Of a stretch of DNA of 58,729 nt, positions 8,601-16,582 are shown in pieces. Below the pieces are notes generated by a model. That model was not told the origin of the DNA. It searched no databases and saw only the letters and a program-made list of their open reading frames with translations. Numbering within the stretch: the first letter of the stretch is position 1; every line of letters starts with the position of its first letter. A program made the translations under genes and the position numbers. This DNA is from CAYWNA01 sp964459305 (GTDB lineage Bacteria; Planctomycetota; Planctomycetia; Pirellulales; Pirellulaceae), in the NCBI GenBank assembly GCA_964459305.1, contig CAYWNA010000061.1, forward strand, positions 1 to 58,729, read 5' to 3'.

Positions 8601-11600
8601 GAATTGGCCCTCCGGAATGCCCAGTTTTCGTAGCGGCCCACAAAGAGAGGCCGAACCCTCTCCCAGTTCAAACCCCGAGGGGAGAAGCCCGGCCCAAGTT
8701 GTCAGGGCATTGAAACGGCTGTCTTCATGCGGTGTCCGTTCCCAAAGACGGAGCAAGAGTTCCTGGTATATATGGATCGACGCGGGACTGATCACCTCCC
8801 CGGTGGGCGAATTCACCGGACCGGCGACCGCCAGCGATGTGTCTTCGAGTCGTCGGATCGTGGAGTCAATATCGGACAGAACTCCCACCGCGAACTGTCT
8901 CTCGTCAATCAAATCCAGCAAGCCGGAATCGGACGATTGGGGATAGTATCTGGCCACCTCCAGCCGCGCCTGGGGGGTCAGCAAAAGCCAATCCAATATA
9001 TCCCCGGCATTACAGCGGCGGATAAATGGGTCCCGCAGCAAGAGAACCAACGTTGCATAATCCTGCTTCGTTCCCAGGTCTTTGATCAACAGAGATCGTT
9101 CAGGCTTGGTAAGTTGACGGAAAGCAGAAAACTCAACGTCCTGGCCGAAACTCAAAAATCCAACGGCTGGCTCCGGCGCTGATTCCGGTGGCGGAATCGG
9201 CCGTGGCAGGCCCCTTTTCTGCTGTAGACCGGCGAGGACTTCGGGATCCAAGGGGAAAATGTCTGTCCAGTGTGGAGAAGATTCCAGGAACCGAAGATCG
9301 TGTACGTAGTTCTCCCGACTGCGGGCCAAGGCGTCTATCTTCTCCAGATCGCGGAGAAACAGGAAGCCTGTTTCAATAAAGTCAGCGCCGTAACCGAACT
9401 TCGAATTCGTGCTGATCCCCATCAGTTCCCGGCGGGCAAGTTCCCTTTGGAAAACACGGCCCAGGTATGAGTCCCCGCTTGTTTCCGCCCGGATCGCCAT
9501 GGCTTGAAGGGCGTGTTCCGGGAAGAAGGGCTGGCCGGTGCGGTCTTCTCCGCGGAGAATGCGAATCGACGCTGGCGCATTGACGCCTTCGGATCGGATG
9601 ACGGCAAAGAAGAACTCTTCGACTCGCTCTCGAAAGACAGGATCCAGCCGACCTCGTTTGATCATATGGGTCAAGACGTCGGATTGCGAGTCAGGACAAT
9701 CGATCATTCCTCTCAAGAGCTGGTAGGCGAGCGAAAGAAGTGGTCCCTTTTCCTGCCTGGTTTCCTGATCCCAGTCCACGCTGTCCTTCTGAAGCTGGCT
9801 CAGAATATCAAACAGCTCGAACTCCCGTCGTTTTTCGTTGAGATGAAAAAGAGAGGCGCTGGCCACATCGCGTTGTCCGCGAAGGGCGAGGCGAACAAAA
9901 GGACCAAACCCTGTGGTGAATCTCAAGTCGATCAGTTTGCGGAATGCCACCCATCGGGTCTCTGGATCCTGCTCGCGGATGATCGCCTCCGTCAGCAGAT
10001 CGGGATAGCGCGGCGAGGAGTCGTCGCCCTCTTCGAGGGACGGGTCCGCCCGGCGCATGTAGGCCATTTTCTCCAGCGTAGACAGGGAACTATTTCTGAA
10101 CGTGAACTGAATGGGATAGAGCGGACGGTTGGGTGGAGGTTGCGCCTTCGCGTTTTCGAAGTCGGCCTTCAAACGTGACTGAATGCGTGTTCTTTCCGCT
10201 TCGCTGCAATAGACGGGAATCGATACGTATGCCGGCATGCCGGATTCAAGGGTGGGGGTCAATGGGTCATGGAGACGCGTGGCCGGTTTCTCGCCTAGAT
10301 GGAAATCGACTGAATAGACGAGGACGGAAATCAGTTTGCTGCCACGGAGATCCTGTACGGGACCAACGGTTTCCAGCACGACTCTGAAGACCTTTGCCAG
10401 TTTCTCCGCGCCGGACGGAAGCTCCACGAACACGACATCTTCATCCTGGACGTCGATGTCTTTGCTAACCAGAATATCGAGAATCTCCACATAGGGACTC
10501 TTGATACGCGCCGGCAGGTCGGCACTTCCGGCGGTCAGAGGCCCTTGATAATCCAGCGTCCCTATCAGGAGGCCTGATTCCTTGGCTTCGATGGTCATGG
10601 CGCTGGCCCGTTCAACCAACCGACCCGCCTCCGCTTGATATTGTCGGAGAAGAACGAGATGACGATCGTTCTCGGCCATGATCCCATTGGGGATGAGTTC
10701 CGTATCCACCTCTTCCAGGAACTCATTGGTCCGCGACCGGTATCGACTTACTTTTTCCAATAGCTCCGTCATTCCAGACAGAGTTACACCACCGATCTGT
10801 TCGTCTTTGTTGACCCAGGAGTTCTCCTCCTTCGAAAAGAACAGCAGACCGGAAATCTTGGGAGCCGTTGATGGATAGGTCCGCCGCCGGCCGACGAGAG
10901 CACAACTCGGAGCATGAAGCACGAGCCCCTGGCTCAACCGCTGGATCACCGGAGATGTGGTGGTCAATTGGAAATGGAATTCCTCGCTCATGCCGTCAAA
11001 GGACCGCGCGGGCTTGAACTCCATCCCCAGAATCCATTCCTCGTTGGTTTCATCGAAATCAACTGAATAGACTCTCAAGATTCGCGCCGTCTCACCGTTC
11101 ACGCTCAAATCCACGGTCCAGTCAGGTCCCCAGGCGGTCAACGGCATCCGCACCTGAAACCGAATATGGCTCAGAGGATAGTACTGGAACAAATCACCGG
11201 ACATAGGATTGATGTTTGCCGAATGCCGCGTCCCTTCGATGATTTCGCAATCGGCCGGAGCTACGACGGCCTGCATCAGGGCCCGCTCCATTTCTTTTTC
11301 CAAAATGGCTGTTTCCAGTTGAAGCGCCTCGCCCTCCTTGAGCAGCAGCAATAGGTTCGACATCGCCTCTGGGTTCTTCTGCTTCACCCGAAGCATGGAC
11401 CTGTATTCGAACCATAACGGAGCCAGTCGGCCTCTTTCGGCAGTCAGTTGGGCATCCAAATCCGGGTCAGCGATCGTGGCGATGAGTTCTCCCCGCTGAT
11501 AGTGAAGAAGCCCGGTTGGATCGGACCAGCGATCATGATCCTCGGTTTGCGGAAACGTCAACCTGCCGGGGGACAAGGCAGGATAGCCCAGCCCCCGTTC

Positions 11601-11870
11601 CATTTTCTTGGTCCGCTCGTCGTAGACGTCGAATTCGATCGGCTGGGCCGTTCCCGCAATCGTGAAGGAACGTCGACCAGCTTGGCTCGTACTCGATGGG
11701 GCCGCGGTCGAGTCCACCGGAGCGTTCTGGTGACCGGCCGTTTCATTCCGGGAACCGGACAGGAGGGGCTCGGCTCGTCCCGCGGGGAATGGTGCGGCCG
11801 AGACACCGGAGACGATGATTCCCAGTGTGAGGACGGCTGATCTGAGATCGCGGCGGCCCGTGAATGCCAT
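5661..11870 (-). CDS. Giant multi-domain membrane protein (about 2,070 aa), function unknown
   Basis: I place the start at the ATG at 11870 because a signal-like sequence follows (MAFTGRRDLRSAVLTLGIIV). The frame is open 150 bases further upstream, so the start is uncertain. Residues ~100-700 are predicted extracytoplasmic: a segment resembling secretion adaptors (RGELIATIADPDLDAQLTAE, a helical hairpin, then MQAVVAPADCEIIEG) appears, and later SGLLIGTLDYQGPLTAG. Residues ~720-1190 look like HEAT-type helical repeats. Strong hydrophobic segments lie at ~1200-1235, 1415-1467, 1521-1543 and 1558-1590. The last ~480 residues should be cytoplasmic and are well structured (DGGGARLATLKTV, FILAMADVQSLM, FRGGITLLGAFESI). 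They only faintly recall sugar-nucleotidyltransferase folds, and I would not assign an activity. A NodT-type outer-membrane factor gene lies just upstream on the same strand, suggesting a joint export or envelope function. Confidence 0.75.
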   Translation of the reverse strand: MAFTGRRDLRSAVLTLGIIVSGVSAAPFPAGRAEPLLSGSRNETAGHQNAPVDSTAAPSSTSQAGRRSFTIAGTAQPIEFDVYDERTKKMERGLGYPALSPGRLTFPQTEDHDRWSDPTGLLHYQRGELIATIADPDLDAQLTAERGRLAPLWFEYRSMLRVKQKNPEAMSNLLLLLKEGEALQLETAILEKEMERALMQAVVAPADCEIIEGTRHSANINPMSGDLFQYYPLSHIRFQVRMPLTAWGPDWTVDLSVNGETARILRVYSVDFDETNEEWILGMEFKPARSFDGMSEEFHFQLTTTSPVIQRLSQGLVLHAPSCALVGRRRTYPSTAPKISGLLFFSKEENSWVNKDEQIGGVTLSGMTELLEKVSRYRSRTNEFLEEVDTELIPNGIMAENDRHLVLLRQYQAEAGRLVERASAMTIEAKESGLLIGTLDYQGPLTAGSADLPARIKSPYVEILDILVSKDIDVQDEDVVFVELPSGAEKLAKVFRVVLETVGPVQDLRGSKLISVLVYSVDFHLGEKPATRLHDPLTPTLESGMPAYVSIPVYCSEAERTRIQSRLKADFENAKAQPPPNRPLYPIQFTFRNSSLSTLEKMAYMRRADPSLEEGDDSSPRYPDLLTEAIIREQDPETRWVAFRKLIDLRFTTGFGPFVRLALRGQRDVASASLFHLNEKRREFELFDILSQLQKDSVDWDQETRQEKGPLLSLAYQLLRGMIDCPDSQSDVLTHMIKRGRLDPVFRERVEEFFFAVIRSEGVNAPASIRILRGEDRTGQPFFPEHALQAMAIRAETSGDSYLGRVFQRELARRELMGISTNSKFGYGADFIETGFLFLRDLEKIDALARSRENYVHDLRFLESSPHWTDIFPLDPEVLAGLQQKRGLPRPIPPPESAPEPAVGFLSFGQDVEFSAFRQLTKPERSLLIKDLGTKQDYATLVLLLRDPFIRRCNAGDILDWLLLTPQARLEVARYYPQSSDSGLLDLIDERQFAVGVLSDIDSTIRRLEDTSLAVAGPVNSPTGEVISPASIHIYQELLLRLWERTPHEDSRFNALTTWAGLLPSGFELGEGSASLCGPLRKLGIPEGQFKSAIRYVRERRALKHAVDREREKRAEDRKVEIHPGPEEALLRQISQDVEAGMPPLQHPLALLQENLAADSADLVQASSALSLQDTVRLVEIREREFATGKRERLRLTDIAAYAVRIVLAPLFLLVIVPFVWIANIALLLIETLGFRSSFSRSYLTSKIRRAKKLLRAIDESNPVKREISRWIGILEADELNVDRLVRLQERVKRIMNFGDLVYHASAAGENGGSARGDNQQAYPVDSLHPNVTVQLAPCLTLLALLSRLTGERIWHEAGRDASDSNRMYFLMEWFLQRSTYFSGFRYTLDPLANHQIAENYIWHDIPFIECRGQSVFCWVLFIPLNVLVIVINAFGRVFLSLPMRFVYLFTPISLLGAAVFKWSLRRLVIEAGNALEENLYPDPAAIMKRTSQRLRTGWARRGSMPDQPGGRFFFTFRRIATRVLPFVIVMTIVSGGFPYLYEMLTGDGWASAWNIRSTGVYAAFAALVVLTITMVLHWLPLLMGWIPFAHLRNLNNVRLLRRRARRTLASETDRRIRGRVDAGEALRMLDVEDALEALRAERDSDAPVLDVLVLMVENPALLQQYRTLATSLVSDATVVLAYPTSESMDGGGARLATLKTVHETYVKIRRRHPHLPDRFDETRSCFLPIGNDCDPLFELPVEIADPARPDDGESVPLTPFILAMADVQSLMRHSFVYEEEGTTNRFVGSITIAPQRLYVGPHNVDQGGRFRGGITLLGAFESIQTAGRQGALVVMGNRAFIQNTPDQLRNIIQSNPSLNQWLDPDNAEKRQLPVAQLVIERFRTSERYGRHIQTCVRYIDEIQKIRDELLAKGPQGERDVSDEDLLNDIAIHYMRHLIVPWFIAFQGGSLENYRSGVLTGDLRVLDRRRVFHNRVLELIELFQEEGQIARRQLPKVRFVNAPSARIFYAKTGQDAEALWSNPRLLFPGALARPVTPRGSDADPNESNGDGTGNGRGHQSAAIDPTWIE

Positions 11871-12081
11871 TTTTTCCACTCTACCCAAGAGAGACGCGGT
11901 TCCGGCCGAAATCATCGACCTCTCCGGTCTCGCGGTCCTTGCCACACAGGGGAAATAGTCGATCTGGCGGGATCTGGGTTTTTGGGGGAATGCAAACAGG
12001 TGACTCGCGTACACCCTCACATCATACTATCATATTCACAATTCCTTAACAATCCAGGATATCGACAATTTACTAACAATG

Positions 12082-13713
12082 TCACTTGGCTGTCCCCATT
12101 TCGTCACCGACAACCACGCTCACCACCTCAGGCTGCGGAAACCGCGAGCGCACCTCGCCAACCTCCGCGGGTTCCTCCAAAGTCTGCATCGTGGCCCCGC
12201 AGCGCAGTTGCCACCCGCCGCCCAGGGCACGGTAGACGCGGATCAGCCCAAGCGCGACATCGGCTTGAGCGGCGACTGACTCGTCTTGTTGGATCACGAG
12301 GTCCCGTTGGAGGTTGTTGACGCGATCGAAGTCGATCCAGCCTTGGCCATAGTGCAGTTGGGCCAGCGAAACGGATTCGGCCGCCGCCTTGACCGTTTTT
12401 TTCAGTTCTTCCGCTCGGTCGCGCGAGCGAAGGAAGTCGATGATCGCGTCTTCCACTTCACGATTCGCGTCCAGCACCGTCTGCAGATACGACACGGCCA
12501 ACTGCTGGAAACGGGCATCCTGCACAGCTACGTTGTTGACAATGCGACCGTAGTTCAAGATGTTCCAGTTGAAGCCCGGATTGATGATCCCGGCATTCGC
12601 GGCGGGCGTGAACAGATCGCCAAAGTTGGTTGCTTGCCAATGGATGGAACCATTGATTGTGAACATGGGGAACAAGTCGGACGCCGCGACTCCAATCAAC
12701 GCGCTCTGGGAGGCCAACTCGCGTTCGGCGCGACGTACGTCGGGGCGGCGACGAATCAGGTCGGCTGGAATGCCGACGACCACTTGCTCGGGTGGATCCG
12801 GGATCGTCTCTTCGCCCGTATTCCCCAACTCCTCCAACAAATCGCGCGGCGGGGTCCCCAGCAACACGCATAGCCGATTGTTCGCGACCCGTAGCCCACG
12901 TTCCAGTACGGGCACCAGGGCCTTTGTTTGATGCAGGCTCGATTGCGCCTGCGTCACGTCCAGCTTGGTGACGATCCCGCTGCTGTGTCGCTCCTCTGCC
13001 AGGTGCAGGCTCTTCTCTTGCATTGCCACATTGGCCTGAGCGTATCGCAACCGTTGTTGGAAAGCTCGCATCTCGACGTAAGTGGCGGCCGTATCCGCGA
13101 TCAGCGTGACCAGGACGTCGTCGTAGTTTTCGATCGAGGCGTCCAATCTGGCGTCGGCCGACTCGATACCTCGCCGGAAACGGCCCCATACGTCCAGTTC
13201 CCACGAGGCGCGGAAGCCAGTAGACCAGATTCCGAGGGAACGAACCGACGGCGGCAAGCCAAGCGAAAATCCTGTTGGACTACGTTGGGTCTGTTGGAAG
13301 TTGCCGAACGCCTCCTGGGACTGTGGAAACAGCACGCCTGCAGCGATCGCTCGTTGCGCCTCGGCTTCCAGAACTCGGAGCCCGGCCACGCGTAACGGCA
13401 GATTCTGCTGGTTTGCCGTGACGACCAACTCGTCCATGACCGGGTCGTTGAAGTTCCGCCACCAAGCCCCTTCGTCAACGCCATTTGCTGTGCTGATAAT
13501 GTGAGGATCATTGAAATCGACCCAGTCGTCCGCCACCGAAACGACTGGCTCGCAGTAGTCGGGACCGACTTTGAAGCCGTTGTGCATCCAGTTGTCCACG
13601 TAGGCGCAGCCACTGGAGTAAAGCAGCGCCAGGGGACACAGAACGAGAACCCACCGAGGGAAACGAACCCGCGGTCGGGTTCCGGCTTGGCTCGGTAGAT
13701 TTCGCACATCCAT
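12082..13713 (-). CDS. Outer-membrane factor lipoprotein, TolC/NodT family
   Basis: 543 residues from the ATG at 13713. Two reasons support this start over the longer frame to 13890: it places a basic region and hydrophobic stretch directly before the lipobox LLYSSGC (Cys ~36), and the extra upstream peptide is not signal-like. Family marks include GWWRNFNDP-like AWWRNFNDPVMDELV near residue 80, the helical-hairpin repeats SLHLAEERHSSGIVTKLDV and SVSLAQLHYGQGWIDFDRV, and VVVGIPADLIRRRPDVRRAE, a hallmark of the NodT/OprM type. It forms the trimeric outer-membrane duct of export pumps. No RND, ABC or ordinary HlyD gene is adjacent. The next gene on this strand, 211 bases away, is the giant adaptor-like membrane protein, its likeliest partner. 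Confidence 0.92.
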   Translation of the reverse strand: MDVRNLPSQAGTRPRVRFPRWVLVLCPLALLYSSGCAYVDNWMHNGFKVGPDYCEPVVSVADDWVDFNDPHIISTANGVDEGAWWRNFNDPVMDELVVTANQQNLPLRVAGLRVLEAEAQRAIAAGVLFPQSQEAFGNFQQTQRSPTGFSLGLPPSVRSLGIWSTGFRASWELDVWGRFRRGIESADARLDASIENYDDVLVTLIADTAATYVEMRAFQQRLRYAQANVAMQEKSLHLAEERHSSGIVTKLDVTQAQSSLHQTKALVPVLERGLRVANNRLCVLLGTPPRDLLEELGNTGEETIPDPPEQVVVGIPADLIRRRPDVRRAERELASQSALIGVAASDLFPMFTINGSIHWQATNFGDLFTPAANAGIINPGFNWNILNYGRIVNNVAVQDARFQQLAVSYLQTVLDANREVEDAIIDFLRSRDRAEELKKTVKAAAESVSLAQLHYGQGWIDFDRVNNLQRDLVIQQDESVAAQADVALGLIRVYRALGGGWQLRCGATMQTLEEPAEVGEVRSRFPQPEVVSVVVGDEMGTAK

Positions 13714-13977
13714 CCCCGTTTGTCCCGAATAAATGCCAAGCAACCAGCCGACACAAAAGACCGAGCGATTCGGCACGACCGTCGCAACGTCATTGTGCGC
13801 ACCATCAATACAATCGGCACAAAGCGTACAGCCAGTCCGCGATAATCCAGGACAGCGTTCACGGCCACTCTGCCGATGCGGTTTTCCCAATCGCTAGGGT
13901 CGGCTCAATTCGCCCATTCTTACTGGCTCAGGTCGCAGATTGGCGCGACTCGTACCGTCCGCGGGCGTAAGTGAATC

Positions 13978-14054
13978 GTTTAACCGCAGGCCGGAGGCGT
14001 GCGCGTGATCCGCTGGCCAGCACAATCGCGCACGCCTCCGGCCTGCGGTTAAAC
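13978..14054. repeat. Perfect 28-bp-arm palindrome, GTTTAACCGCAG family, copy 1
   Basis: The left arm at 13978-14005 begins GTTTAACCGCAGGCCGGAGG and continues GCGTGCGCG. The right arm at 14027-14054 is its exact reverse complement. The 21-base loop is TGATCCGCTGGCCAGCACAA plus T. The terminal 12 bases match the palindrome at 54375-54501, whose inner stem differs. Confidence 0.9.
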
Positions 14055-14143
14055 GAGCAAATATGGCAAACTGACCGAGAGCCGTATCGGTGTTCCGGTG
14101 TAGAAAGATGCACGACACGGCGGAGCCTTGGGTGCCAACCTGC

Positions 14144-14258
14144 ATTTCTCAGCAGTCACACAAACCCGCCGCGCAAGGGATCGTCAGCGATTCCCCCTCG
14201 CTGGCGGGTGCGGGCTTGTGCCAACACACTGTCGCGATTCCCCAGTCTGGTGAGAAAT
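14144..14258. repeat. Nested inverted repeat
   Basis: The outer arms are ATTTCTCA (14144-14151) and TGAGAAAT (14251-14258). Inside lies an imperfect pair, CACAAACCCGCC and GGCGGGTGCGGGCTTGTG. It fits the pattern of other spacer palindromes in this window and could form a large branched hairpin. Confidence 0.6.
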
Positions 14259-14480
14259 CCGGGCTAGCGGCGCGGGCAGTTGACTCGTCGTTGCGGTCAT
14301 ACTAGAGTGGCGAATCAACTGTTTCTCAATAATCTACCCCGATTTCCGAGTCCCCTTGCCGGCAGATTTGTCGCCCCGTACATCCTGCACGCGTCGAAGA
14401 CAGGAGAAAGTCTCGACTCCCGCCGCACAGTCTTTGCCGCCCCAAAAACCAAGTAATTCGTTGTTCTTGGTGGAGATATC

Positions 14481-16283
14481 ATGCCTGATTTCATCGCAGT
14501 CGCCGCGTTTATCGGTTTGGGAATGCTTGTATGGGACTGCTTCGAGGTGGGGCGCAACGACGCGGCCAACCTGGTGAACGCGGTATTCGGTGCGCGGGTG
14601 ATGAGCCGTCGCATGGCCGTTGCGATTGCGGCGGTTGCCGTTGTGCTGGGCGCCTCGTTTTCCGCGCCGGTTATGGAGACGGCAAGGAAAGGCATTTTCG
14701 ATCCAACCGTGCTGACGGTGCAAATGGCGTTGGCCATTTACGTCAGCGTTTACTTTGTGGACACCGTGCTGCTCTACGGTTTCTCCGGTTTTGGGATGCC
14801 CGTCAGTACGACCGCGTGTCTTGTCTTCGAATTGGTGGGAGCTTCGCTGTTTCTGGCTGGGTTTGACAACGTCGCCTGGCCCACGGTGGGCAGTGTCGTC
14901 AAGGCCATCATCATGTCGATTGTCGTTAGCGGAATCGCCGCCTTTATGGTCATGCGCGTTTTCCGCGGTGCGGTGCGAGACCGGGTCAAGGACCGCGAGA
15001 CCATGCTTCTGCATGGACCGTGGATCAGTGGTGCCATCTTCACTTGGCTTACGTGGTTTATGGTCTTCAAGGGCCTCAAGAACGTCGCGTTTATCAAGGA
15101 CCTTAAGGCTCAGACGTTTGAAGTTTACGGAGAATTTGCGGTACTGATCGTGATTTGGGGGGCTTTTACGCTGATCGTGCATCTCGTGCTCACAACGCAT
15201 CTCGTGCTCCAAGACCGAAAGGACATACCGCGGCGCGGATTGTGGATCAGTAGCGCCCTTCTCACTTGCTTCGCCGGGTTCGTAGCCTTCCAGAGCCTCG
15301 GGGCCGTCGAGTTCATTCAGTGGATCAAGGCGGGAATGTCAGACATTCATGGGCTGTTTCCCGTATTGGCGGTGGTAATTCCAATATTGCTGGTGACGTG
15401 GGGGGCCTTTACGCTCATCGTGCTTCTCGTGCTGGTCATGATCCGTCGTTACGGCCACAGGCACTTGCTCTCCATCACTGCCGTCGTGGGCATGATTTGC
15501 CTGGCCTTTGCCTTTGGGCAGAACGATTTGGCAAACGCTGCGTCACCGGGGTTGGCAGGGTTGTCTTTGTGGAGAAGTGGGCACGGTGCCGACCAATTGG
15601 CCGACCTTGCGACCAAGATTCCCATTCCGATATGGGCGTTATTCGGTTGCGGTCTGCTGATGGCCTGTGGGATGTTTTCTCAATACGCACAGCGTGTCAC
15701 GAGGGCGGCAGTGAACACAGGCAGCCAATTCGACCATGTCGCCCTCTACGCCCCGGCATGGTGCCGCTGGATCGCGCGGACCGTGTTGCGAGCTCGTCCG
15801 AGCTCTAGTTCGTTGGCCCCCGAACCGTCCCTGACGGAGACCGGCAAGAAACTGCACTTTGACACGCTACGAGCATCCGTCATCACGGGCGTGAGTGCAA
15901 GCGTCATCGCCTTGGCTTCCGGCCGGGGATTACCCGTTTCCACCACGTATGTCGCCTTCGCCGCCGTGTTGGGCTCTGGACTGGCCGACCGCGTGTTTGC
16001 TCGCGGAGACGCCGATCGAAAGGTGGGCCGGGCGATCTGGGTGGTGTTGTGTTGGTTCATTGCGCCGATTGTTGCGATTGTCGCCACCGGTTGCGTTGCT
16101 ACGTTGGTCTATCGCCTGTCGATCGCCGGGTTGGCCTTGTGCATCGTACTGAACCTAGCCGCCCGACTGGTCTTCCGGCGGCGCGCGGACGCCCACGAAC
16201 TCAGGCACCACCGGTCGGATGACGACCAGCCAGAGAACGAGAAGCCGGCGGAAGAAGACTCGCAGAAACCGCAGGAGTCTTGA
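14481..16283 (+). CDS. Inorganic phosphate transporter, PiT family
   Basis: 600 residues, starting at an ATG preceded by GGTGGAGAT. The two duplicated signature motifs of the PiT/SLC20 family are visible: GRNDAANLVNAVFGARVMSR near residue 24 and GQNDLANAASPG near residue 345. PVSTTACLVFELVGA and its partner PVSTTYVAFAAVLGSGLADR follow the respective halves. About ten to twelve hydrophobic segments span the length. The protein is expected to import phosphate with H+ or Na+ across the inner membrane. The tail is hydrophilic and acidic (DDDQPENEKPAEEDSQ) and probably cytoplasmic. No PhoU-like (DUF47) partner, common beside pit genes, is adjacent. It is the only transporter of this kind in the window and appears monocistronic. 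Confidence 0.93.
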   Translation: MPDFIAVAAFIGLGMLVWDCFEVGRNDAANLVNAVFGARVMSRRMAVAIAAVAVVLGASFSAPVMETARKGIFDPTVLTVQMALAIYVSVYFVDTVLLYGFSGFGMPVSTTACLVFELVGASLFLAGFDNVAWPTVGSVVKAIIMSIVVSGIAAFMVMRVFRGAVRDRVKDRETMLLHGPWISGAIFTWLTWFMVFKGLKNVAFIKDLKAQTFEVYGEFAVLIVIWGAFTLIVHLVLTTHLVLQDRKDIPRRGLWISSALLTCFAGFVAFQSLGAVEFIQWIKAGMSDIHGLFPVLAVVIPILLVTWGAFTLIVLLVLVMIRRYGHRHLLSITAVVGMICLAFAFGQNDLANAASPGLAGLSLWRSGHGADQLADLATKIPIPIWALFGCGLLMACGMFSQYAQRVTRAAVNTGSQFDHVALYAPAWCRWIARTVLRARPSSSSLAPEPSLTETGKKLHFDTLRASVITGVSASVIALASGRGLPVSTTYVAFAAVLGSGLADRVFARGDADRKVGRAIWVVLCWFIAPIVAIVATGCVATLVYRLSIAGLALCIVLNLAARLVFRRRADAHELRHHRSDDDQPENEKPAEEDSQKPQES

Positions 16284-16340
16284 CTGCAAGACCGACGGTG
16301 AAGAAGCAGCGTTCAGCAGCTTTGGCCTGGCCTGTATTAC

Positions 16341-16500
16341 GCACCAATTTGTAGGCCGGACCAAGCAAACCGTGCCACTGCCGGAACTTCGGCCTCTTCT
16401 GTTGGCGTTGTTGACGGTACAGGTTGTCGAAGCAATCAAGCTGGTTTGCGCCGTTCCGGCAAGGGTTCGGCCTCGGTCCGGCCTACGCGGTGCGCAATTG
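16341..16500. repeat. Imperfect palindrome, GTAGGCCGGACC type
   Basis: The core arms GTAGGCCGGACC (16351-16362) and GGTCCGGCCTAC (16475-16486) are perfect complements. Weaker matches extend inside (GCAAAC and GTTTGC) and outside. It fills much of the 299-base gap between the phosphate transporter and the convergent dnaE2 gene, where no gene is visible. A two-way terminator role is possible. Confidence 0.75.
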
Positions 16501-16582
16501 GGGCTAGGGAACTGGTCTCCGTAGCGAGTCCGCTCCCACGGAGTCGGACGCCGCAGTTTGGGATCGTCGCGCCGCCTCGCGA

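Larger units (their letters stand above)
13714..14480. other. Long intergenic region, divergent promoters and two palindromes
   Basis: A 767-base spacer between the outer-membrane factor (minus) and the phosphate transporter (plus). It holds the palindromes at 13978-14054 and 14144-14258, listed separately. The stretch 13714-13890 is an open extension of the outer-membrane factor frame but does not look translated. I see no further gene and no recognisable RNA. Confidence 0.6.
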
